DNA of 64,000 nucleotides, from the NCBI GenBank assembly GCA_035236585.1, contig CP141126.1, forward strand, positions 8,011,001 to 8,075,000, in the 5' to 3' direction. This DNA is from Warburgia ugandensis. Taxonomy: Eukaryota > Streptophyta > Magnoliopsida > Canellales > Canellaceae. The notes under the pieces are model-generated. The model saw nothing but the letters and a program-made list of their open reading frames with translations. It was not told the DNA's origin and did not search any database. Shown here piece after piece: positions 47,345-59,476 of this stretch (position 1 is the first letter of the stretch; the number at the start of each line of letters is the position of its first letter). Made by a program: the position numbers and the translations under genes.

Positions 47345-49720
47345 AGAAACGGAAACAGAACAATGAGCAGGTCTTTTTTGGTGGGGTGTCTTGTTTTTGT
47401 TTTCTTTTATGTTTTCCTTTTCTTTTTTGCAGTTACAGTTGAAGAAGGTTTTTCAGAGAGCACTAAAGAACACCTAAGAGACAATTCATCAGAGGAAGAA
47501 ATACCCATCTCCATGGAAGAAGAAAAGAGAGAAAATACAGAGAAAAGAGAAACGCTGAGATAGATTCATCATCAGCTTCAATGGAAAAAGGAAAGCTTCT
47601 GCCACAAAAAAACCCTCCACAAGAAAGAAAGGAAGTTCATTTGCTTTCTCACAGATAATTTAACTACTCCCAGATGCATATGTGAAAATATGAGAGAGAG
47701 AATTGAGATATAGAGATAGGAATGGAAAAGCCCCGTCTGTGCTTTTGATTTCATTCTCTTTCTTTTTCCATTGGGTTTTTTTTCCCCGCCCTCTTCTTTC
47801 TAGTCACTAATCATTCCATTCCTAAGAGAATAATGACAAGGGGACTGCAGATTCCTTGAAGCCTGAAACTTAAAAAGCAGTTTGTGTAAAAGCTTTTGTC
47901 TGATTCGGTTCCTTTGAAATGGATGGAGATGATGATGAAAGCTTCTGAACAACCTGACATGTTTGCTGCTTCTTTTTAGCTCAAAACTGAAAATTTTCAG
48001 GTCTATTTCTTCAGGCACCAAACATCGAATTTCATTTCGTGAATTTCATCCCTTGCACCAGAAATCTATGCTTTCCCTTCAAGTGAAGGACTGTTAAAGA
48101 AATATACGTCAGGAAATGGCCCAGACAAGAGTCTTTCGCATCACACAATGTATCTCCTTCCCTCTATATCTTAGAATTAGAATTGGCAGGTCCAGTACTT
48201 GCAGGTAAGTATCTTGCCTGCAGTCTCTGAAAACTTACTTTTTCTTTCCGCCAGCTACAAGTAATGCAGACCCCAAAAGGAGATCATGAGAATTTTAAGA
48301 TATTTCATTAAAGTATATTTATCTAATCTAATTATACAGTGGAAGTCGAATAACTATCTTAGATCTCTAAGAGAATTTGGATTTGTGTATTTAAGATGAA
48401 AGCTACTCACATCTGCACATTTATGTCCTCAACATCAAGAAGAAACTTTGCGGATAACGTTTACTGTCTTGATCAATAATGAGCAAATCCATTCTGCAGG
48501 ATTTAGACCAGAGAGAAAATGGCAGAAATTACTTAAATCTCTACAAAATGGTTTTATGGCTGATACTCAAGACCAAATGCGCCGCAGAATTCAATTCTGT
48601 CTTGATTAACCCCATTTACAATCGACCGTAAACTAACAAAAATTTTGGCTTTCAGGGAGACTTAGGATGGATAGAATATAATAATGTGATGGATTTCACT
48701 GGCAGGTGAATTAAAGAATGCATTCCAGGAAAGGGTGAAAATCCAGCACAGAATTGGATTCCACACTACGACCCCTTCTGTTTACATCAATTAAAAATCA
48801 TATGCACATAATATTATAATCACTAATGAAATTTTAGAAGCTTCTCTAACAAGAAAACCCTCTCTATTTTATTTTGTAGGGTCCCATTTGTTCAAATAAA
48901 AGTACTTCATTTATATCCTTTGCTGAGGTTATTATTAAACACGTTTGGAAGAGATTGTAGGTTGTAAGGTCTTTCCAGAAGAAATTAACTTGATGAATTG
49001 TTAAAATTTAGAACTAAAAAACACTTTACTGTTTACTTTTTCACCGGCAATGATCTTTTACCTTGGGAGTTTGTTTCAAGTCTGTAAAGAAAAGATCGCT
49101 CCACTACTCATCCCTGCCTTCCGTGTTTCTTTATGGTTTATGATCCTGAACGTTCGTAACTCCAATGATCGAAAACTTAAACTGGTCCACATTCAGTGGG
49201 CAAATGCCCATTAATTGTATTCTCTGGATCATCCAGTTGGCATGAACTTCGTAAAGGGCGCTATTCCCAATAGCAGTAGCTACAATTTGGACAGTTCTGG
49301 TCATCTGATCGACGCTCATGTAAGGAAAGCCATCAAATACACCTCTGATTTAATATAAATACTTATACATATTGAGAAGATAAAGAGAAAAAAAAAGGTA
49401 GAAGATGCATCACACATGGAAGTCTAGAATAAGGTTGCTACAGTTAGTAGCATGATTGGCCTATACAGAAAGAACATCGATTTGGCACACAGATGAATGA
49501 TCTTCTTGTGCATGCACAAGGAGTGGTTAAGTACAAAGAGCTGAGGCACATCACGAAAGTCATGAGCGTAAGGCGTTTCTTGTCAGTGTCAAACCAAGTT
49601 CAGTTTGTGGTAAGATGTAGGTTCCCAAGTCATTCCATCACTTTGCTACAATGTCACACCATGTGGACCTCTGTTCTTTTACATGAGAGGCTTTCCTAGA
49701 GAAACAATTTACACAACATA
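47345..49720. other. Downstream of the BPS1-like gene, intergenic
   Basis: Likely 3' untranslated region at first, then AT-rich sequence. Short frames (47,363-47,563 plus; 47,800-48,021 minus; 49,131-49,319 minus) have no recognisable domain. Confidence 0.5.
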
Positions 49721-49734
49721 TTGCTGCCTAATAC

Positions 49735-50700
49735 CCTAGAGATATAGGAGTATCAATCAATCTCCCAAGTGAAGTATGGTTGTCATAATCCATAAGTTCA
49801 AGAATATCAAGTCCCTTTGGGGTCGTCCATGCAATGTGGGTTCACATCAACAGCGCCGGGGCAATTGCATACCTTTATTCTCCTCCTTGTGGAAGTGATA
49901 GAAGTAAAATCCATCTCTTCGGCCAAGTCATTATCTAAAAGGCCCAAGAATAACGCCATTACCGCTTTGGGACATCTCACAGAGCCTTCAAGAGGATTGA
50001 TCCAACCAATGAATCATGTAGTTTCTGTTGAAACCTGTTATATCTTCCTGCTCCAGTTCCAAACAGGGAAAATTTATGTCACAAATGGGGCTGATCAAAG
50101 CCTTCGACAAGACAAGCATTTCAACTGCATCCACAGACTGGGATCCAAGCTACACGGTGTGGCGTCACATCAGAGCAGCCACCAAACTAACTCCCGACAC
50201 GAGTACCCTTAAGTCCACCAGGTTACAAAAGCAGAGAATCTTCCCTCAACCCACTCTAAATCATTGGCAAAAGCCACCACCATGTTCATGTTCCGGGTTT
50301 TCTTCTCTGATCAGGAATCTAAACATATAATTAATGAGCTCTGGTGAAGAGTCTCTTCGCTTGAGTGATATCAGAAGTAGCAGGTGAGGCTGTGATTGGC
50401 GCCACGATCGTTAAGCCATTTGCGGTAACCATTCGGTCCACATCGCCAGTATCAGGGTCCAAGAAACCGATTGAGAAAACCAAATCCAACTTCACTTCAT
50501 TCTCACCTGTGCAAGGGGCAGGACTAGAATTGTCCCCACATCAACCTACTCGGCACACAATTATTAAAAGAGACCTCATAAACGCTGCCTCTTTGATTCC
50601 ATTCCATCCAGTTGAAAACGAAAAGGAAAGGCCTGATCATTGTCCGACATGGCATACAGCTACCCCTTTTAAACATTCTATTATTGACCGCCAAGGATTT
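49735..50700 (-). pseudogene. Possible decayed coding region, family not recognised
   Basis: On the minus strand several protein-like stretches follow each other in order: VKLDLVFSIGFLDPDTGDVD and VTANGLTIVAPITASPATSD (about 50,500-50,360), then a stretch around FNRNYMIHWLDQSS, DLAEEMDFTSITSTRRRIKV and CNCPGAVDVNPHCMDDPK (about 49,930-49,820), then after a shift LDILELMDYDNHTSLGRLID and TPISLGY-stop near 49,740. Stops and a frame change separate them. The opposite strand is also partly open (e.g. 49,817-50,212), so strand choice is tentative. I do not recognise the family. Confidence 0.3.
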
Positions 50701-51880
50701 CGTTTTCTCTGAACTGGTTCCCCCTACTTTATCATCAAAGTAGAAGACCCAAGCCCATTACAGGTGCCCATGGTTTCTCTACCATGTGTCTTCTTCTTCT
50801 TCTTTCCTTTTTTTTCTCTTTTGGTCAGCTCAAATGCGCTCTTGCCAGAAACTGTACATCTGGGATTAGTGCATAACACCATTGCTCTGCAAGAAAGAAT
50901 AGAGCAAGTGATGGTACTCTAGAAACATCCCGCATCACGAAAAATTAGGGATAAGATTCAAGAAAACCATTACAGGGTGTAACTCAAACCCTGCGGTAAG
51001 AGAACTAAAAGCTTCAAAGATCCTTCAAACCATTGCTATCAGGGTTCCGGCCAGCTCAAACGGTTGACAGCGTGCCAGTATTGAGTCATACTATGAGATA
51101 TATCGCATAAAATTTTAATAATTTCACTGTGCTACGCCCATAAGTTTGATGAGGCTTAACAACTAATCAATTATGGATTAAGAAAATCCCCCAATGCACG
51201 TGAAGCCTGAATAATGCAACTTAATAACCAAGAAATTCAGACATCAAATGACACGGGAAGCATATGTTCCATAATCACGAAAAAAACCCCATAGGGCTCA
51301 AATCATAAAACCATGCATGTCCAAACATTATAACTAGACCTTAAACTCTGCCACAGCAACACAAATTAGGGGTTCTCCCAGCACCAAATAGGAACACTGC
51401 AGACTCCAAGAAGAATTAGAGAGCATAAAAAGCACCACTATTAAGTACTAAAAGAAAGCTAGTTTGCAAGTTGCAACCAAACAGCACATACAACCTTCAC
51501 AAAATTGTTTAAGGCTGAAGTTAAAATATAGACGACTCCACTCATCAACATTTTGATGGCAACTCTGATGCACTTATAATGATATAAAAAATTGATTACC
51601 TTTTATGATTTACAAGAGTATAGAAGCATAAAAGCCAAAGGTAAATTACAGAATGTGACTCTGTTACCATATGCAATAAGGTGAACAGCTCTAAGCTTCA
51701 AACTATCTGTTGCATCCAACAAAATGCACTTATACTGACTTCAAATAAAAATAATGATCCTCTGAAATTTACAGAGACTAATAAAACGACATCAAGGGTG
51801 AAACAGCGAATTTGATTCTGTTACCATTTGCGGTAAATATAGGCTTACGACACCTTGTCAGAAGCAACCTTTTACCGGTT

Positions 51881-54800
51881 TCAAGTCTCAAGTGCCGGCA
51901 TTGCAAACTGGCTGGCAAAGGTCTCAACACGGTTCCGAAGCTCAACAATTTCTCTGCTGTTCTGCAGAGCCTTCAGAAAGTCCTTCTGCAACTTTCCATG
52001 TTCCCTCTGCACAATGCTTGCAATTTGTGCTGCCCTAAGAAGAAAATCAGCAATTGCTTCAAAATCACTCTCCAAGCAACCTCTTGATGTCATAGCAGGG
52101 GTACCTGAAGATGGCAAAACCATGATCACATTCTCCATGACCTGATGAAAACTTAAGAGCAAGTCACACACACTTAAAGAATGTGAGCATATAAGGCCTC
52201 ACCAATTCTCACACCACCAGGTGAAATTGCACCATTATCACCACAAATAGCAGTCTTATTAAGAGTAATTTGGCACATCTCACAGACCTTCTCAAAGTTC
52301 TTACCTGTAATTACCCATAGTCAGAGCTGCCTCACATAATGAAACAGATTATCAAGTATCAATAGGATTTATCAATCCTACAAAAGGACTTGAAGAAATG
52401 CTACTGAAAGAATAGGAGACTCATAATTCAATTTAATTATATCCATTTTTCAAACTGAAGGAGCCATCTAGCTAAATGAGAAGTAGCCAATACAATACTT
52501 CTTTTCTGAGTGAGCACAAGAAAATTTGAACTTGTTGGAATTACAAGTACACCGTCCATTGTCTTTCATGTATCTGCTTGTTGAAAGAAGATAGGTCAAC
52601 TCAATCTAGATCACGCATATGTATTCTTCACCAAGATGGGATATTTCATTCCCTTATCTGTTTCTGCTCCCTCTCATTTTGCTTAACTTCTCTTTTCTAT
52701 AGTGGTGTGTTTCTGTTTTCAAAGCAGACCCCATTTTCTTTATTTTATGGGAGCTGTTAAAAGGAAAGGCACAGCACTGCAAAGGCAGATATTTTTAAGA
52801 TACTGCATAAAGACCAAGCTTCGAAATTAGCGCAACCAACTAACTAGCAGGTTCCAACCATATTTTAAGTTACCATTATTAATATGGTATTTCATACATT
52901 TTACATCAACTAAAACCTGCAGTTTGACAATTATGACAAGATATATGCATCTACTATGCTGTCAACCATTTTTTTCCTCCAAGGTACTACATTAGCAAGC
53001 ATTTCCAATTTTTGTTTTTTCTCAACGGTAGCTTTTCTCAAGTTTTTTTTTTTTAGTAGGCAAACTGGGTTTTGGTGGATAACTCAAGCACACCTCAGAC
53101 TCATGACCTAAGCACAGGAGAGGCCCTTCTAGCACCCCTGCATTAGAAGGCCTAGGCCCATTATTATATGAATTAAAAAGCAGAATCAATTATTTACACA
53201 AAAAGGGCAGCCCGGTGCACGAAGCTCCCACATATACAGGGTCCAAGGAAGGGCGGAGCACAAAGGGTCAATAGTATGCAGCAAGCTGTTTCCATGCCTC
53301 AAACCTGTGACCCCAAGGTCACACGATGACAACTCTACTGTTGCAGCAAGGCTCCCCTTCTTCAATTATATACACCAAGAATGCAATTATTTCTCAGATC
53401 TATGTACTCCAACTTCCATTTGTTGGTTCCAATTTGTCTTCTTCAGTACTTGAACCTTATGTTGCCTATGTTGATTTATGCCATTGGCCTCCAAGACAAG
53501 CGGAAAACCATGGCAAGATATAAAACAAAATTATGTGTATAGCCTTCCCATTAACATGGCACAATTTGCAATCCATAGCAGCTATATTAGTGATCCAAAG
53601 CAAAACACGAAATGTACAAAGCCACACCACCAAAGCAAGCACAGGCATGCTGCAAGGCACCCTACACTGCCAGAGGGCACGCAAGGCATCCCACTGGTCC
53701 ATGCTAGCACACACCAACGCAGGCAAATGTGTGTCAGTATGATCAGATACCAAGAATCTACATCACACTGTACCTATCAATATAGATACACAGCAGGCCA
53801 TGTACATACTTATTGTCCAATATTTAAGAATATGATAGAGCCAAGATATTTTTGAACCTTATTTACCAGTTATACGGAAAGGATGGGGGAGGAGGGGCAT
53901 ACAGACAGCCTACCTATATCCCCTTAGATCTTCCCACATTGCTTGACAAAGAATAGGATTCAACAATGGATTCGAAGTGCAAAAAGAGAATGTCCAATAC
54001 CTTAAACTGTTATTCTTTCTTCCTATTTAGAGCCTTTTTTCTTTCTCGAGCTTATAGGTTCAATTGGTTAAGAGTAACATAAACCATAAACCAAATAGAG
54101 GTTGTCTCGAATGTCCACTTTTAGCCCACGTGCTTGTCCTCCTTTTATTTCCTTTTTCTTTTTCTTTTTCTTTTTTCCTGGGGATGGGGTGGGTGGTTGC
54201 CAGCCTGTGACTCATATTTCATTCATTGCACATGAGAGCATAAAGTTTATTGTTGTTGCTTGAATTGTTTCCAGTTGTTTGAGTATTCCTAGCTACTGAA
54301 AAATATCTCTGATTGAACCAGGCTCAATTAAGGGCAGTGCGGATGTTTCACATGGAACAATTTAGCCTTTTTAATGACATTGTAACTTTCGGAAGATCAG
54401 AATCAGATAAATCTGAGATGAAATCATTTGTTTTAACTGTCTGATTTGGGAGATCTGACAGCAAATAACATGTTGTTGTGGAGAATTTTGAAGGGCTTCA
54501 AGCAAAGATTAGTTGAGAAATTGTGGAACATAATGAACAGAAGGAAGCAAATGTGGAAGCAAAGATTTGTTCAGACAGCCTACTTGGCTACTTAAACCCC
54601 CTAGATCTCACTCACTTTGCTAAGCAAAGAATGGGATTCAACAATGATTTAAAGATGCAAAAAGAGAATGTCCAATAACTTAAACTGTTGTTCTTTCTCC
54701 CTATTTTGTGTTTTCTTCTTTCTTAAACTTTATAGGTTCAATTAGTTAAGAGTAACTTAAAAACTCTAAAGCCATGGGATGTCCATTTTATGCGCATGTA

Positions 54801-57800
54801 TAGCCTCTTTTTATTATTTTATCATTTTTGCTCTTTTTCCCACCTTGGGGATAGGGGGTTGGGGATTATGACTGATGTTTTCATTCATTGCTTGGGAGTG
54901 CAGTAAGCCTATGGTTGTTGACTGAATTGTTTCTAGTTGTTTGAGTCTTCCTGGCCACCCAAAAATGTCTCTGATTGAAGAAGCATCAATTCAGACAGTG
55001 CATCGTCCATATGAAACAACTTTGCATTTTGTACTTGCAACTTCTGGAAGATAAGAACAGATAAATCCAAGACGAAATAATTTGTTTTGTCTGATTTGGG
55101 TGATCTGACAGCAAACACAAATGTTGTTGAGGAGAATTTTTAAAGGGCTTCAAGCAGAGTTTGTTTAGAAAACGCTGGGATAAAACAAACAGAAGGAAGC
55201 AAACGTAAATAAAGCCACCCAAAACATTACTTAAACCTCAAATTTGACAGCAGTTTTTTCTATAAAATAGGGCCAATCAGGGTTAGAGGAGCTTTAGTAA
55301 CCATCACAGGGTGGGGCAACGGTTTTTTATCAGCTTCCATTGTCACAGCAGATTCAAACAAATGAGACATGAGGGCCTAATTGACTGATTTCAAGCTTTC
55401 TCCAAGAAATCTGCCAAAATTTTGATAGTTAGAAGATGATTCAGAAAATCCTATCAGAGCAGCAAGCAGTGGCTAGGAAGTAATGAGTAAATCATGTGAA
55501 TGGAAACAGGTAGCTAAGCAAGAGCTATAAGAAGCCATTTACTCATAGGCTGATTTGGCACCTTGCGCAATCCATTGACCACTCCAATCAACCCCACTTC
55601 AGAGAGATTCCAATGGAAAACACAATGATCAAGTGTATACACTCATTTCAGTACAAATTCAGTATTCCGACAACATTATAAGATTCTACTTGTAGTCTTT
55701 GTATCAGACTAATGAGAAAAATATGTTGTAAGGATCCACAACAATGCTAAACAACTAAAGGGGAGTCCAACATCAAGCCCAAACATAATATTTGAGTCAT
55801 AATATCTAGAACTAAGATTATATTCCTTTATGGATTCTAGTTAAAAGCAGGCACCTGGACCAAAATGCAGCTGAGGATGAAAGGACTTGAATGAACTTGA
55901 TTAGGCAAAGTACTTGGATGTCTCAGCACTAATGCAAAAAATCAGTTATGCTAATAAACGTGGTACAACTCAGAAACAGGCCAAAAGGTGGCAGAAACAG
56001 GCCAAAAGGTGGCCTTGTGCAAACCACGCATCAACTCAGGGAGTCTCTAAACAGTGCTTCAAGTCAATGGCATGCAAAATGTAGTTTCAAGATCAGGCTC
56101 CTAGACATAAAACACACTTCATTTTAATGTGCTTACACAAAGATTTAAATTGTGCTATGAGGGGCGTTCCCTGCAGCTACGGTATTGCAATCTTTCCAAC
56201 TCAAAGAACGGGGATAAAGAAGGCCTCAGCATCTGCGCTTTTGTTGAAGTGATGGACATGACAAAAGAAGATTCTTGAAGCATCTATCACCTTATTGATT
56301 TGAGCTACTATCAGAATATTAGTTCTGTACTATGGTACCATCCATCCTGTGAAGTTTAGACACCCTTAACTACAAGGAATTTGGTTCGAGCAACTAAAAT
56401 CCATAACTTTTCAGGCTAACTGGATATAAATATACTTCAAACATGCAGAAAACCCACCATATCTTTTGTGAAGCATGATTACCCAGGTTCTCACCAGTTG
56501 CAGAAAATAAGCAATCAATAAAAGCCACCAGGCTAACATGATGATCAGAGTAAAAGTGGAGCAGCCGGGACGGTGTTGATTACAGTAAACAGAAAGAGGC
56601 TTATGTTAGTTATGGAACAAGAGACAGGACAGTCAATGGAAGATGCACTCGTCATGCCTTAGATTTCATAGCTAATGGGGCTCAGCTGTGACTCGGGAAT
56701 TTGCAATTTGAGAAGCCTGTAAAGCCAAGGAAACATATCAAAATGTGAAATACCTGTTAAGCCCAGAGTTCTTAGATCCCAAAGCAACAGATGATTATCT
56801 GTACCTCCAGTGACCAATCTGCACTTTCTTCTCAACAAAGCAGATGCTAAAGCCTGAGCATTTTTCTTCACCTGTTGCATATAAGCCTTGTATTCAGGAG
56901 TAGCAACTTGCTTTAATGCAATTGCCAAAGCTGCAATGTGGTTATTGTGGGGTCCACCTTGTAATGACGGGAAAACAGCAAAATTTATTCTATCCTCGAA
57001 GTCATAATATTCATTTTCATCTCCTTGACAAAGAGACATGCCTCGCTTCCTTGGCTTGATCCCTTTCCTATAGAAGATTATGCCTCCCCTAGGACCTCGA
57101 AGACTCTTGTGTGTTGTTGAGGTAACAATATCACAATAATCAAAAGGGCTCAGGCACTCCTGCAGATGGAAGTCATGAAATACAAGATGACTATTATTGC
57201 CCCAATGACAAATTTAACTTGGAAGAAAAATTAAAGACAAACAATAGTCTCATGAACTATTTGTCATCATCATAATCAAGAATTTTATCCCGATTAGGGG
57301 TTGGCCTCTCATAACTATTAGTGTGTTAGTAAAAAGACCAAGTTTCTGTAATGAAAGGGAAAGGAAACTAATAATGGGGATAAAGAGCATATGGTACTAT
57401 CAGATAATTACGAATATTTCAACAGATAAAATACATTGATACAGTTTCATCCCATCAGGAATAATAAAGATCTGGTAACAACTCAAAAAATATAAATGGA
57501 TGAGACACATCATTATCATACATTCTGCAATGAGAACCAGCAACTAGTAACACAACAAATCAACATGACGAGACAAGGATGTAAATTTCCGGTATCCTCA
57601 CCAGGAAACATATTTATGCAACAAACTCCACATGCCAAATTCCTCTATTAGAAACTAATGTAAATGTCCAAAAAATGATAAGTTCTAAACCACAGCATCA
57701 GCTATGACATTCCGCATGATCCATTCAGGCAACCAGGTCACACGTAACCTGTACTTGAATGTGTAGGACACTCATGGAAGCACTAGTAGGTCTAAAATCG

Positions 57801-59438
57801 TGTGGATCACATAAGGGAATCTTTCTCTGATAGGAATCATCCACAAACATGAAGCGCTTTGATCACAGTACTTGCTATGATGATCCATGTGCTCCATGCA
57901 GGCAACCTGTCACACATCTACTCTGTACTTGAATGTGCAGGACACTCATGGTAATCTCGGGTGGTACGGATCTCTTGTTGGATAACAGATAAGTGTTCAC
58001 ATCAAAGTGTTTCTATCAAGAAAGGATCTATTCCGTTTTCTGAACATTTCTGGGTGCAAGATGAAAAGAATTAAAACAAAAGTTCAATGGGATAGCATTA
58101 ATGAATATGTGCTATGTATTGAGTTATCTTAACCACAAGTTGTTCAGTCCTCATGCAATGGGTGGCAATCTCAGTGAAACTAATCTGCAACCAAATAGAC
58201 TCCAAAACCATTGTTAGGTCTTCTGGTTCAACAGCCATGCCTAGTCACATAACAACTTGAAGTACAATTACAGCCATATGACCTTTCATGTGATATTTTA
58301 GATATCCCAAGATCAACCTATTTACCACTAGGGCCAGGGCGCAACTTGCCATTAAGGCCTGCCAAAGGATACCTACAAATCAAGGGGCTATCAAATACAT
58401 CTACAAAAACCATGTCAAAATAAGACAATGTTTTGAAAAGTCAAAATAGACATCATATCCTCATTCTCAGCTCATTAATGGAGTAGAATCAAAGTTCCTA
58501 TGCAGAGAAGAAGAATCAGCAGATTTCAGAGGCTCGATAACAAATACAGGAGTCAATGGAGCCAATTTACAAATAATCTCTCATGGATTTGCCAGTGCCG
58601 TTTCTTGGCGGGAACAAGTTACAATAGAACACGTTTATCATTGGATAAGGACAAGAAAATTTCAGCATGGCAAACATTATCTAGAATCTCTCTTAGATTT
58701 GAACCCATAGCTGATGATGGAACTCGAAAAGATGAGTTTCTCAACCCTTTGCCTTGGATTAGTCAGTTATATTTCTCTATGGGGGCAGAGAAGGGATGTA
58801 ACTCAGCAATAGAGTGTCACCTTGATGTGGTGGAAGTCATTAGTTCGAGCCTAATTATCCTAAGGAAATGATTCCGAGTTCTTGTAAAGTGGAAACGATG
58901 CAGTACCAAACACGAGATCGATCTTCCAATAAACAAGGCTTCCATGCGAGAAGAACAGAATGAACCATGGCCAAATAAAATGCATGCCTGCTCGCTTACT
59001 CAATCCTAGCAAGAAACTTCTTTTCTGATATAAAAGCAAAAGCAAAACGCCACAAATGTCATCATCATCAAGACCTTATACCAATTAGGGGTCGGCCATA
59101 TGAATCTTATTCCTCTATATTAAGTACTATAGTTTTTAAATATTTTCTCACAACTTCTATCCATGTTTTAGGGGTAGCACCATAGGTAACAAGATGAGGG
59201 AGATTAGACTTAAATAGTTTGAACATGTTCAAAGTAGACCAACAACAACACCAATTAGAAGGAGTGAGGAAATACAAGTAGAAGGTTCTAAAAGGGCAAG
59301 GGGAAGGCCCAAAAGAATGTGGATAGAAATGGTGAGGAAAGATTTAAAAACTTTAGGACTAAATGAAGCCATGGTATTTAATAGAGTGGAATGGAGGAAT
59401 GAGATTCATGTGGCCGACCCCTAATTGGGATAAGGTCT

Positions 59439-59476
<38 letters not shown>

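Noticed and set aside
49131..49319. Possible ankyrin-channel remnant (VATAIGNSALYE resembles a phrase in the AKT2-like ankyrin region)
   Set aside because: The resemblance covers only about ten residues and does not continue in frame.
58500..58871. A 123-codon plus-strand gene in SHMT intron 1
   Set aside because: No recognisable domain, no splice partners, antisense to an intron; most likely chance.
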